Assembly (NCBI GenBank): GCA_963281255.1
Contig: OY725496.1
Span: forward strand, 2,108,001 to 2,172,000
DNA: 64,000 bases
Direction of reading: 5' to 3'
DNA from: Aphrocallistes beatrix
Lineage: Eukaryota > Porifera > Hexactinellida > Sceptrulophora > Aphrocallistidae
Shown here: positions 12,458 to 24,770 of the stretch, piece by piece
Layout of the letters: every line of letters begins with the position of its first letter
Position numbering within the stretch: the first letter of the stretch is position 1
Notes under the pieces: generated by a model
Told to the model about the DNA's origin: nothing
The model's database searches: none
What the model saw: only the letters and a program-made list of their open reading frames with translations
Translations under genes and position numbers: made by a program

Positions 12458-12547
<90 letters not shown>
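12458..12547. repeat. (TAA)n microsatellite, LINE tail
   Basis: Thirty units in plus reading, (TTA)n on the LINE strand, directly after the LINE 3' end (AATTGGCGCTATATAAATC on the minus strand). Confidence 0.9.
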
Positions 12548-12550
<3 letters not shown>

Positions 12551-15115
12551 TATAGATTTATATAGCGCCAATTCCATAATTAATATGGTCAAGTGCGCTG
12601 TACAATTCAACAAAAGTAAGTGCATGTTGTGCATGTACGTGTGTATGTGTGTGTATGTGCATGTATGTGTATGTATGCTTGTAAGGTATGTATATGAGCT
12701 GAAATCAATTTAATGAGTATTTAATGAAGTGGTTGTGTCGTGTGCGATACGAAAAAGATGAGTTTTAATTTTTTTTAAGAGAAGCAGTGAGGGGGCATTC
12801 CGAATGCTCGGAGGGAGAAGATTCCACTCAACAGGCGCAGCTAAAGTGAATGCACGATCACCCAGAGTTTTGAAAGATTTGATAGTAGGATGATCATGTA
12901 GGATGGCAGAACTCAGTCTTGGTGTCATTGATAAGCAACTTGTTGGTGAGGAGCCAGGAAAGGATCGCAGCGATGCAAGATTGGATGGCGGAGAAAGCAG
13001 AATCTTCAGAAGAGATGAACCCGGGTTTAAAAGAAAGATAGACCTGAGTATCGTCGGCATAGCAGTGCATGTCAGGGAGGTGGGACCTAATAAGGTCGAA
13101 AAGAGGAGTGGTATAGAGACTAAAGAGAAGCGGACCAAGAGAAGAACCCTGAGGAACAGTTCAACCTCGCGGGATATTGGAGGAATCAGAATCCTTTATC
13201 GAGACGAATTGAGTCCTAACGGAGAGGAAAGATTCAAACCAAGATAGTGAAGAGTCACAAATGAAGAAATGAGATTGAAGACGATTGAGTAAGATGGTAT
13301 GGTCGACAGTGTCGAAGGTTAATCTAAGATAAAGAAGAACCAGAAGGGATACGCGTTGCGATTCATGCTGAAGAGAATGTCGTTTGTGACCTTCAGGAGC
13401 GCAGTCTCAGTACTGTGATGCTTACGATAGGCAGACTGCATCCCGGGGAAGAGATGAAGTAATGTAAGATGACTCACTACCTGGATGGGAGCGGCCCTCT
13501 CAGTTATCTTAGAAATGAAAGAAACATTGCTAAGTAGACGATCGTTAGAGAAGATGGGATCGAGATTTGGTCTTTTAGTTTGTGCAAGATGATGGCGCGC
13601 TTCCAGGGAGAAGGGAAATGACAAGAGGAGAGGGAACCATTTACGATTTTCGTAAGAATGGGTGCTAGGATTGGTAAAGATGATTTGACCAGGGTTGTTG
13701 GGATAGGATCGAGGATGCAAGATTTATTAGGAGCGGAGGAAACAAGGAAACAATTTCTTCCTCAAATAATTCTTTGAATTGGTGGAAAGTTTGTTGGGAT
13801 TCGATGTTTAAATTATCTGAAGGGGAATGAAAGAAGACGATGCATTTGAATCGATGGTGGAACGGATATTGTCTACCTTAATTAAGAACAAAGAAGTTGG
13901 CGAGTTCTTGAGAAAGAGCAGCCTTATCAGCATGAAGTGGTAGAACCTGTTGCTGGCGTAAGCCGAGAAGTGAGTTAGCCTTACGGAAGAGTGAGCGCTG
14001 GTCATGACAAGACTGACTGATCCAATCAGAATAGAAACTGTCATGTTTCCTGTTCATCAGGTCAGTCACAAGATTCCTCAATGCTTAAATTCAGCCAAGT
14101 GGTCACGGTCATTAGATGGGCGCCACTTCCGTTCAGCTTTCCTTCTCGCTCGCTTGGCTTGCTTGATGCTACTGGTGAACCAAGTGACACGAGAGCGGGT
14201 GACGATGTTTTTGGTTCGCGGCGGAGCATGCTGATCATAAATGGAAGATAGAGTACTGCTATGTGATGCTATAAATTCCTCAAGATGCACGGGTGGGTTA
14301 GCACAGATATCAGAGGAAGCGAGATCAGCAAGAAAGATTTGGAGGTTGATGGATTTGCAACAATAGGTAACTTCCTGAGAGGAAGGAGAAGGTCAGAGAA
14401 TAGAATGACAGGAGCGGGGTCAGAGAGAATGAAGCTGTCAGCAGACGGGATATTATCAGATCGAGAATATGACCCCTCTCATGAGTTGGCTGATTCACAT
14501 GCTGGATTAAAGATGGAGAACGAAGGAGCTCGGAGAACTGTTAGACTCAGACGGGATGTCAACATGGATATTGAAGTCTCCATTTATTATTAGGGAGTCC
14601 TTGCATAAGAGGATGGGTTCGAGGAGGGAAGAAAACGGTTCAAGGAAGATAGAAATAGGATGGTTCCTTGAGTAGGGAGGCCGATATATTAGGATAATAC
14701 GGAGGGAGATTCAAGAAGAAGAGATAGTCTAATCCGAGAACTCAAAGATGAAACTCACCAGATGCATTGAACTTCAGCGTGAAAAATTCACGACAGAGAA
14801 GTGCCCCCACCCCGAAGATGTGCTGACTTAGCGCTCAAGGATTTGGTAGCCAGTTGGAGTGCATTCAACTCTCACCGCCGCATCCATTGACGTGAACCAG
14901 GTCTCAGTGACGGCAACAACGTCAGGAAGGTGGTCAGATACATAGTAAAGAAAACGAGATGATTTAGTCCTAAGATTCGAGCGTTGAGAAGATGGAAGGA
15001 TACAAAATGAGGATGACCACGCGGGGAAGATTTAATCGACTTGATAGTAAAAAGATTGGATGGATTTCGACCCGAATAAATACGAATGGTGTTAGGGTTA
15101 AAAATTATCTATTTT
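12548..15115 (-). mobile_element. CR1/L2-like LINE, nearly full ORF2 span, dead
   Basis: Read right to left: endonuclease pieces at about 15000-14290 (VTETWFTS, NGDFNIHVD, RGHILDLIIS), then the linker at 14290-13880 (DQHAPPRTKNIVTRSR, RRKAERKWRPSNDRDH). Reverse transcriptase follows at 13720-13319 (ISKITERAAPIQVVSH, GMQSAYRKHHSTETALLKVT). The C-terminal part at 13138-12710 ends EWNLLPPSIRNAPSLLL and [14 protein letters not shown] block is deleted between SSAI and LHDHPTIK, and other frameshifts occur. The 3' UTR holds (CATA)-type repeats and ends in (TTA)n. Such LINEs copy their RNA into a nicked target. Confidence 0.85.
13319..13720 (-). pseudogene. LINE reverse transcriptase N-part
   Basis: A 133-codon open frame with an RT region typical of CR1/L2-group elements: NDRLLSNVSFISKITERA, then FPGMQSAYRKHHSTETALLK, then NDILFSMNRN. 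It ends with FWFFFILD where the family has [13 protein letters not shown], so the frame is lost just before the first catalytic Asp. The palm with YADD lies in another frame further left, at about 13050 (minus, M-H-C-Y-A-D-D-T). Confidence 0.8.
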
Positions 15116-15302
15116 TCAGGCCATCCCGATGAAGACATAGCCGTGTATTAAGCAGAGCATGATGCGATGTAATCGGAAAATCTAGTTTTAGGTAGATATT
15201 TCCTCCAATTTCTAATGATATTGTTTATGTTTTAAAATCGACCGCTTTCAAAAAATAGAATTTGTTATACTATATGAAATACAATTTGTATATCACATAA
15301 TA

Positions 15303-15867
15303 CAAGCGGACTTCGCTTGCTAGGGCTGCGCGGCTTGGTGACACTTTGTGTCCGCCAGAGGCATCCTTTGGCATCTAGGCTCACATTGATTAATTATAGA
15401 GTAGATAACATCTATGAATATGTCTGTCTTACTGTTATAATCGAAATCACTCGAAAAATCACAAAATATGTCAATTTTTTAATTTTGATGTGTAATGATG
15501 ACGTCATAATAGAATGATGAGTCATCATTTTTTGATGAGATTTGTATCATATGTGAAGAATATTAACATATTCGGTCAATAAAAAGTTCTGGATTCTCCT
15601 GAAATGGCTTTATTATAGTCGAAAAAGTGAAATTTCGAATGATAAAGGTGACAATGACGTCATAATTTTATGATGAGTTGACATTTCAGTCTGAGGTCAA
15701 GACTCAGTGGAGCCATAGCCAAAGGCTCCCCAGACGCTAAAACAGCTTTCTGTGCTAAGCAGTTTCTTCAATCAAATCGTTACAGAGATAAAAACATATA
15801 ATACATAGTATATACACGTACGTACATACAGTATAAACAAACATTAATCTAGCTTTAATAGTAAGGA
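15303..15867 (-). mobile_element. HelA, complete copy (565 bp)
   Basis: The CTTG tip at 15303 and GTAAGGA (reversed start) at 15861-15867. The TA tract has diverged into ATACATAGTATATACACG-type sequence with no nested insertion. TGACGTCA is at about 15655. It lies about 190 bp beyond the LINE 5' end. Confidence 0.85.
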
Positions 15868-15934
15868 TACGGAGGTAATCAGTTTGTGAGAACCTGTAAA
15901 TGACTAACTTCAGTAAAATACACTGTTTGGTAGA

Positions 15935-16105
15935 GGATTAACAGGGCCGGCGCCACAGGGTGTGCCCTGACAACCACTGCCTCTTTTATCCACTTTTATC
16001 CAATTGTACAGTATATATCCCTCTATAAATAGAAACACAGTTTCAGAGAAATCCCTCTTAGGACACCCACTGCCAATAAACATGGCTCTGGCCATGATTA
16101 ATATC
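15935..16105 (+). repeat. W repeat fragment
   Basis: GGGCCGGCGCCACAGGGTGT, CCAATTGTACAGTATATATC and TTCAGAGAAATCCCTCTTA match 8985-9110. It ends with AGGACACCCACTGCC, an imperfect inverse of the start, about 90 bp before host exon 16198-16298. Confidence 0.55.
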
Positions 16106-16197
16106 ACCTGGAATGAATTCTTATAAAATCTCGAGATAAAAGAATCGTAAATATTGAGAAAACAATGGATAATCGTGGAATAAATTCAGAAACTCAC

Positions 16198-16298
16198 ATC
16201 ATCTTCTAAACAACATTTAGCAAAATTAATAATCCCGCATTTGAGTTGCTTAAAAATAACATCTAATGCTTCTATGTGTTTAGAATCAAATTTAATTC
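16198..16298 (-). CDS. PPP1R37: PPP1R37-like exon, first LRR
   Basis: The acceptor is TTATTCTTATTTAG and the donor GAT|GTGAGT. Two bases plus 33 codons begin IKFDSKHIEALDVIFKQL and end CCLEDD. The alternation G-x-K-x-D...EALx.IFK.L....(I/V).F..C.L...D fits an LRR of the ribonuclease-inhibitor type and the matching segment of PPP1R37. The next exon, expected to start in phase 0, was not found between 1 and 16.2 kb and is probably left of the window. Confidence 0.72.
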
Positions 16299-19200
16299 CT
16301 AAATAAGAATAAAGAGATGAATAAGCAAAATCAAGCCTTTCAATACTTGGGTATAATAGTTCATACCCAAATTTATGTGAATAATAAAAAAATACCAAAT
16401 AAAAAATAAAAAAGTGTCAGTTATATGTTTTAAAGATTTAATTAGGCCACAAGACTAAAATTTGAGATAGGGAAAATAGCACAAATGACAAAATTAACTT
16501 TAAATTAGATTTTCTAAATAAAAAATGCCTCAAAGTTCCATTTGGGTGAGTAAATTAAGATTTTAGGGTTTAACCCGTTGCATTATAACTTAGAATTATA
16601 TAAATTGAATCACATTTGTACTATAACAATACAAATAATATGAAGGAGTGCTATCTTAGCAGTACATTCAGCGACGAATTGACATGTGAGTTTAAAATTA
16701 ATAAATCAGCAGGTATATGCTCTTGTGGATGTCTATTAATACCATTGTGTATAGGAGCATAGGTGCATTCATTTTTGATATCCAAAATATTAATACACAG
16801 CATGATGAGTGGTAGTAGACTCTTAGTCTATGTCACGTGTCTGGTGGAATAACACATTAAATATGAATGCTAGCAATTAACCATTTTAATCACATGCAGA
16901 TTAAGGATACCGCCCTCGAAAAAACATATGATTTGGCTCACAGCATACGATGAAATTAGAGCTATAAGAGATGTTAAGCGTGGGCAGGTATCTCGGTCAA
17001 GAAATACTTACACAATCCAAACCGTTTTTAATTCTCATTTCTAGTTTTTGAACAGTGTCTCAAAGTCTGTTTTTTTCGTTTATCGCTAGCACATCTTAAT
17101 GGTAGAAATCGGCCACTCAAGGAATTGTTTAGGACATACCAAGGAATCAAACGCTTCCAAAATCGAATCATAGATAGTCTACCATATTTGCAACTTCATT
17201 GGACCAGAAGAAAGTTAAAATGACAAAAATTGTAAATTTTATCGCTGTCCGAAAAAAAAGGCTAAAAAACGGCGAAAAATGTTTGTTTTTTGGGAAATCA
17301 AGAATAAAATCACCAAGTTATAAGATATCGAAAATAAAGTAGTCTTACGTTCCTCCCCTAATAATATGGAACAACTCTTGAAATTTTCTTAATTTCTATC
17401 TAAACCAATTTTGAGTTAAAATTCTGTAAAGACGGTCAATTTTGAAAATTTAAAGTCCCGAGATATATAGAGATTTTAAGTTTAAATTTTAAGAAGAATG
17501 TAGAATGAGTTATTAATAATGAACAAAAGCATTCACAGACATTTATTCGCATTTATACTACTGATTTAGGTATATTCGAAACAAATATTTACAAAAAATA
17601 GCAAGAATACCCTAAAAATCCATAAATTTCCTTGAGGCCTCTAACCCCGAATATTTTGAGATAATTGTAAATAATAATTCATATTCCTGGCACTACGAAG
17701 TATAATCTATCAGTTTAGAGAGCTTACAAAAAGTATATTAGGAAGTTAGAGCGAAAGTCTACGACTTTTAGTTTCCAAGTTAGCATTTACGAAAAATGCT
17801 ACGTCATCATATGACAAAAATCTAAAACTTACATTCCATAGGATGTAGTGCAATTATTATCAATGAATCATATATGTGCCCTCATAAAAAGTATATTAGG
17901 AAGTGAGAACTAAGAATTTGGGCTTATATTTACAGAGATAGAGATATATCTCTTTTTGGACCCTAAATGGGGTTTTTTGACCGAATCCGAGAGGTCCAAG
18001 GTCAGAACTTTCAAAATAATTATCAAAAGTTCTCAACTTTTCTGTACACCTTATTAACGACAATTGTATTCATTATTTAGCATTATAGTCACATTTGGAT
18101 ACATATTTAATGATTAGATTCGCCATTTTCTAATATATTCAAAGTTCTCCATATAATTTGTATTACAATTAAATCAATAATAAGTCGAGAATTATTTATC
18201 TTTTGACAAAGGACTGTTTGAGGGACTTATATATTTTCGCATATGACCTTTTATTTAAGAATATAATAGATTATATATCTTCAATAGTTTTTAAGATATG
18301 ACATCTGCCTCTTTCGGGACCATAGAGAGATATTATGCCTGAACTTTATCTATAATAAGAGATATCTCAAGAACAAATGGTCGGAACTGAACAAATCTTT
18401 TTATGAAACGATCATAATTTTATTTCTGATCCAGTGATCGCTAAATATCTGATATCAAACAGGCGATTTCCCGAGCATTGTATAAATAAACTTCCTTATA
18501 GAGCAATTTTGTTTGGATTTCCTTTGGCCATTCTTCTAAATCTTTGTGTTATATAATCTCCAATGGGGTCAAAACAATGTTAAGGTCCATATCATTAAAG
18601 AATTATCAAATAAGTTAAAAACTAATTGGTAAATGCGTCAAAAACCTCCAATAATTTTTAAATTTTTAGTAACGCTAAACTTTAGGGAGTTAACTCATAA
18701 AAATCAAAATAAATACTGTCCAACTAGTGCTATCAGATGGTAGACCGCTCAGTAATACAATGAAATTAGCAATTAAAAATTTTGCCGTTTTTTTTACGCC
18801 AGGCAAGGTTTTTCGAGGGCGTTATCCTTAACATTAGTGCACTACTGATATCCATTTTTAAGACTAAATTCATAGAATTGACAGAATGGCAGTGGACACA
18901 ATTGGGATTTCCTTGGTTAGAAATAGACATCAACTTCAGACTGGTATCCATCTAGGATGTGATTTCGATAAATTACCTATTTATCCATAGCCAACTACGC
19001 TCTTATTGAAAGTCACTAAATTTGCGTACATAATTCATAACTAATTAAATAGTTTCCCTTTTGTTCCAGTGTAAATATTATATATACAGTACATATTATT
19101 TTTCGTCTCTAACTGATGCTGTCATATATTATTGTTTACCGCTTTTTGCATTTAGCATTTCGCAATAGACATTTGCTTTTGCTCTCTATTACATTCTTGG

Positions 19201-20299
19201 GCAATGTAATCTGAGCCTACACTCTTGCAGAACCTTACTGAGCTGAAAGCACCAAAGTCATCTTGCTAAAAGTAAAAGTTAGGTGCTATCATTCTTTCCT
19301 ACTGATGGCCGAGTTTTTCTCAGTAAAAGCGCCATCATATATAAACAGATGCTGCATACACCCCACTTTCTAACTATCAGTAGGTTTAGCACCTCACCCA
19401 GATTGTAAACTTCCCCAGAACATATCAGTATGGATTCGGGGGGTATATAAATCTATAAAATTTACTTCACTATTTAGATAGTCCACAATCAAATCTTGAA
19501 TTTGAACTTGATTGTTGAAATAGCAACTACTAACAGTGGTCGATATATTGACGATGTCCGAGTATTTCTGTTGGGAATTTAATTTTACATTTGGTGAATT
19601 TGAAAATCTAGCAATGTTAAAGTGCGACTGAGCTATTTTTTCGAGAGATTGGACTAATGCTTTTAATAAGAAGAATTAAGATACATTAATCTGTATGATT
19701 TGCCTTATTTACAAAAAGATAGGCAAAATTTATTGTGGAAGATTAACAGTAAATGCTGGTAATAAGAACACCGGTTATTTGAACTTGATGGACATTATAA
19801 GAACTTTAACTCGATTAACTCAATATTTTGTATTCTGCTCCATTGAATTCATATCGAATAAAAGAACATTCCATTGTAGACATAAGAACATTCTACTCAT
19901 AACGGTTGAGATGTACTCTATATCAGTGATATTCAAACTGGGATAGGCCGGCTTTCAAAATTTTATATCTCAACATAGTATTAGTAATTGCATGATTTAC
20001 TGTTGGGATTACATCTGTTAGAAGTAAAGATTGTTGACGTATACAATATATGCCTGTTATAAGATGTCCTTATAAACGGCATCTACTGTTTTAACTAGAC
20101 ACCTTAGATAACCTTAACCTTAAATAAATTGATACACATATTTTAATTCAATTATTATTCGAACTCCCCTACATTTAAAAAGTTGATTGATTGCTATGGT
20201 TCTCTTAATTAATGATCTCCATTACATAACTAAACAATAGACGTAAATGTACGATTGTACACATATTTAACAGAAATTATGTCAATTTCTACTACAATC
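16299..20299. other. Intron sequence without recognised features
   Basis: AT-rich (poly-A/T runs, short ORFs only). I found no TE termini, RNA gene or exon-like segment with splice sites. Part of the 14.9-kb intron of the PPP1R37-like gene. Confidence 0.5.
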
Positions 20300-21800
20300 G
20301 ATGGATTCAGAGAAGTCACAACGGGCCACCCTCTCTATCAAAACAAAGTATGAGGTGATCTAAGCACTATCTGAGCCAAGTACTACACAAGCGAGTGTGG
20401 TTGATATTTATTGAGTTTCGAGACCCTTAGGTGGTAAATGTGAAAAAATAGAATATAAATTATGAAATTGTTTTGTAACTAGTAACAAAAGATGAATATA
20501 AAAAGAGTTATATTAACTTATGTACTAATTGATATTTACGAAAAGGTTCGCAAAAGGAATCACATTTCGGGAACAACACTAACTGAGAATGCTAAAAAAT
20601 TCGCGACCGCAGATGTGCTGAAATTCACACCAAGTGTATCACAGTTACAGAGGTGGAAACTACGCCATGGTATCATTTGGAAGAAACATCAGGGATAGAA
20701 GCAAGACGGGGACCTTGATGCTGCAGAAGCTTGAAGTGAATTAGTAGAGTGCCCAAACTTGAGCAATACTGCAGACATTTTAAATTCAGACGAATCGGGT
20801 ATTTACTTTCGTGGATTTACGGAGCTTGGACATGGTATTGTAAATGAACACCTTTGTCAGGGAAAATAAGCTAAATAGCTTCTGACGCCCTTGTTTGTGT
20901 CAATATGAGAGGAGAAATGCACTCTATTGGTTATTGGGAAATCTAAAACACCAAGAGGAGTCGCCAATGGTCCTGTAAAATTGCCAGTCGTCTCTAGAAA
21001 TTTAAAAAACGCTTGTATGACTGGGGATTAATCAAGGAGTGGCTTGAGACTTAGGATGAACAGTTTAGTAGGCTAAATAAGAGACAAGTCCTACTATTGT
21101 TAGGTAACTGCTCTATACTAAAGAAGGAAGAATTGTAAATATTATTCTTCACTTTTTATCACTCAATACTTCATTAATTAAACCATGGATGTGGCTGTGA
21201 TACACAGTCTTAAATCCTATTACAGAAGCAAATGGAATAACAGAATAATAACAGCCTTCGACGCTGATGAAAACGCAATTGCCTTGGGTGTATGTCGGAA
21301 TGCAAAAACTTTGGATGCCTTCTTCATTCTCCGTAATGCATGGAATTCTGTAAAATAGACCATACAAGTAAAAATTGTTTCAGAAAAGGAGGGAGGGTAT
21401 TTATGGATAGTATCATCAACGATGATTTAGCAGTGTTATCATTCCAATTAGAATGTCAGTTGATTGTTTTATGTTAACTATTATTATGGATAAAGATCTG
21501 AAAGTGGCAGGCGAATTGAAGGATAGGGAACTTTTGGACTCAGTTAGAGTGAAATGAAATGTAATAGACGTGGTAGATTCTGATGAAGAAGAAGGTGAGT
21601 GAAGTTAGTCAATCATTAAAAGAGACCCCAAACTCAAGATGTACTCGAGGCACAAATACAGTCAAGCATTACGTTTAACAATTAGGGAAAGGTGATAAGA
21701 AAGCACTTGGCTAATTCAAAATGTATCACAGGTTCAAATCATTGAGTGTATAAAACAATCAAGTATTGAAGATTTATCGCAATAAATCAACATTTAGGAA
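20300..21800 (+). pseudogene. Tigger/pogo-type transposase relic
   Basis: It opens MDSEKSQRATLSIKTKYEVI at about 20300, the usual start of Tigger-like transposases. A CENP-B-type helix-turn-helix segment follows (20492-20698: ISGTTLTENAKKFATADV, FTPSVSQLQRWKLRHGI). The DDE core is ILNSDESGIYFRGF at about 20780 (first Asp region), then LLVIGKSKTPRG at about 20930. AVIHSLKSYYRSKW at about 21190 and DAFFILRNAWNSV at about 21330 come next, then the acidic tail DVVDSDEEEGE. Stops and frameshifts occur throughout. The family cuts and pastes at TA; the short Z elements in this window have pogo-like ends and could have been mobilised by such an enzyme (inference). Confidence 0.8.
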
Positions 21801-22283
21801 ACATTTTAGCATCATTTAAGAGAAGTGTAAATCCGAACTTTTGATTCTGAATGAGAAATCTTGTTTGGAAGCCAACCCTTGTTTAATAAACCCAAAATAT
21901 TGAACATCTACCTCCCAATATATGACTATAATTAAGCTATGGCCAGGCATTAATTAGGATTTGGCTACAGTGAATCCGATACTTACAAGTACTTCAGTAT
22001 ATGAGCAAACAATTACATAAATTGGATAGGTATAGTAAAGGTGTCAGACATATTACATTCTTGTGCCGGTTTAAGACAAAGGGATCTGATAAGAGTGGAT
22101 CTTTTAAAATTTAAGCTGTTTATGCCTTGCTTTTCAGCATGAGCTAAGAAGGAATTCAAAGTTTGATTGACCGACATTGTCTTTTAAAAGCATTTCGCAG
22201 AATTTCAACAGAAAATATGTAAAAGATAACCATTTTAAAATTAATATTCATGAATAGTAAATTTTGATATGTTCCTACGTTTA
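21801..22283. other. No gene seen
   Basis: AT-rich intron sequence, possibly the untranslated end of the Tigger element; no terminal repeat identified. Confidence 0.4.
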
Positions 22284-22306
22284 TCCATACTTTTAAAACT
22301 CGATTA

Positions 22307-22337
<31 letters not shown>
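22284..22337 (+). mobile_element. HelA 5' end, interrupted at its TA tract
   Basis: TCCATACTTTTAAAACTCGA then (TA)n to 22337. The X element starts at 22338, and a HelA body fragment resumes after X at 22797. Confidence 0.75.
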
Positions 22338-22341
<4 letters not shown>

Positions 22342-22796
22342 GTGACTAATAAGTTATGCCCTAAGCTTAATTAGGGATAACATTCTTATACTTTTGTAGA
22401 GTGAATCTTTCGAAAAATGTGGCACGAAAAGCAGCTCAAATCGCGAGGCAGGGTCCACTGCATTTAGAAGTAATTTTCCAGAGTCTTCAAACTCTAGGAA
22501 GACTGAGCTCACACATTTTCTTCGTAGACTCTAGAATTGTAGAAATATAGGATGTTCAGATCAGTGCATTTTGAGAACCAGTTTGATCATTGTTTTTTGT
22601 AATGTGAAAGAAAGTGCTATTTTGGGTTATTTTACAAATGTATATAATTTGAATTGTGTATGAATAACTTTTTCTCATTGCTATTAATTAATTCAGTGGA
22701 TTAATATTTCCATGGTGAATGAAAGGTATCTGGTGCTAAATCGTCATGGATCCTCGATAATGAAGACATTTTTTACAGAAGCATTGGGCATTGATA
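22338..22796 (+). mobile_element. X element, copy 2 (right end lost)
   Basis: Starts CAGAGTGACTAATAAGTTAT directly after TA and runs through the family core (GTAGACTCTAGAATTGTAGA, GTGAATGAAAGGTATCTGG). It stops near GCATTGGGC at about 22790 without the right inverted arm. Confidence 0.7.
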
Positions 22797-22976
22797 CCTT
22801 TTGTATAATCAGAAATTTCAATTTTTCGACTATAACTCGGTCATTTTAAGTGATATCATATCATATAATGCTGAAAGTTCAATAGAATGTGTATAATAAT
22901 ATATCTGAAAAATGATATCTCTCATCAAAAAAATGATGAATCATTACTCTGTTAGGACGTCATCATTATCCAGCCA
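22797..22976 (+). mobile_element. HelA internal fragment
   Basis: ATTTCAATTTTTCGACTATA through GATGAATCATTACTCTGTTA and GACGTCATCATTA, forward orientation, in line with the 5' end at 22284. Confidence 0.7.
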
Positions 22977-24770
22977 AAAAAGGTTGGAATATTCAATTAG
23001 TAATGGACCAGGGATTATGCATTGTTTGTCTAAACGAATTAAATGATATTCATTAAGAGCGTGGATAACATGGCCACTTAATACACAGCTGTGTACGCCA
23101 CCGAGAAGGCCAGTTTCAGTAGTATACAAAGATTAGTAATACCACTAAATTAAAAACCATATAATATATGGAGCTTGGAAATGTAGTGTCAAAATGTTTT
23201 TTTTGTACACCGTGTTAACTTTACCATCGGGTTATTCGTACCAATTTACCCAAGATAAAAGTATTAATTAATTCGTTTTTATAACTAATTCCCATCGGGT
23301 ATTTCTAACACTGGGTAATCCTTACTAATATTTTTTCTTACTCTTTATGGGGTAAAAATTCCAGTTTCACAGTACATTCTATTGATTTTTCATCACTCGT
23401 GGTTTGTGCTTATATTTAGCTTACTATTACTATCGGTCTATTTTTAAATCATTTTATTCTCACTTCTATCGGTTTAATCTTAAAGCTGTTTATTGTTACG
23501 TCGGTTCATTCTAACATCGGTTTATTCTTAATATTTTGATCTGAAAAGAAATAGTATGTAAAATAGTATGCAATTCAGCTTCAAACGGTTGATATGTTAT
23601 GTGATTCCGCAATGAGCTCTTTTTAGAGCGAAAAATATCATTCTAAACATTACCTGCAAGTTCAAATATACTAGATTTTTATCTTTTTTTATCGCAGCTC
23701 ACAGCATAGAAGATGCCTTATGTTATGATCGTAGTCGAACATCTTTCCAGGAGTGAGTAGACGGACGGACGGAGGGAAGGTCCGTCTGCTCGCTCCTGGA
23801 AATTCTATCAGCAAAAATTGCATCAAATTTGGTTTAAATTCCTTATATGGTGGAGATTTGAACCTGGGTTCAAATTCTGAAAAGATTACACACCTCGTAT
23901 ATTACGCTTTTTTATTCATTGATCTAAACAAACATTTAACTGTAATAAAATAGGATCTTTATTTTTCTGGCCTTCTCGGTGCCTTGCACCGTCGTGTACT
24001 AAAAAGGCTATGAAAGATAAAAATGGATAAATAAGTATGTTAGGCTAAATCGCGTCTTGCATATGCGTATACATTCCTAGATTACTCTATTTTTCATGAA
24101 TCGCGAGGTGAGAAAGAAATGATCGTGCTTACTGAAGTAAGTGATAACCCTAAACGCCTCAATGGAACTGACTAGTCAAATTAACTGTGGTTTAATGACT
24201 CATGTAAATAAAATAGTGGAAATTTATTTCCTCCTGTTTAGGGAATTTAATAGTAACATGCAAATATGGGTTGAAAGAGTGTTTAAAATGGAGGAACTGC
24301 ATTCGTTCGAATTTTCAAATCATCGAGATGCTATGAGTAAGAAAGAGGATGGATGATAGAGGTTTGGTATTTGTCTAAAATAACACTTCGAAGTCCAATA
24401 TGTAAAATAGGCTCTTTATATTAAGTACGATCTTTGTCTGAAAGAATTCTTGAAAGTTTGTCATTGTTAATGGGTCTGGACACGCATTCCAATGAGCACT
24501 TAGGCCAAATTTTAGCACCAACTAGAGTTTTAACTTAAGTCACATCCATAAGATTGGTATTCACTACCATTTAAGGTAGGACTTATAAGTTCGAACTTAA
24601 GTCCTAACTTCAATGAAGGAACCTGGAGCTTGTAGGTATATAATGTAGATGTTTTCTAATTGTTTCATAACTTGTAATTAAAATCATTCAACATTATTAA
24701 ACAATAATTTGTCTTGATTTCCAAAAGTTTTAAATCGTTTACACATTATTTCGCTCTGTATTTGTTTAAT
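22977..24770. other. No gene; degenerate ATCGGTTTATTCT repeats and a hairpin
   Basis: Between 23220 and 23540 a motif like ATCGGTTTATTCTTA recurs irregularly (CATCGGGTTATTCG, TATCGGTCTATTTT, TATCGGTTTAATCT, CATCGGTTTATTCT). A hairpin lies at 23745-23801. No exon or TE protein recognised. Confidence 0.5.
23745..23801. repeat. GC-rich hairpin, 22-nt arms
   Basis: TTCCAGGAGTGAGTAGACGG at 23745 pairs with CCGTCTGCTCGCTCCTGGAA ending 23801, with two mismatches. The 13-nt loop is purine-rich. It stands alone in AT-rich DNA. Confidence 0.75.

Noticed and set aside
23860..23885. Possible tRNA B-box (GGGTTCAAATTC)
   Set aside because: It is a small palindrome (ATTTGAACC/GGTTCAAAT) with no A-box or cloverleaf around it.
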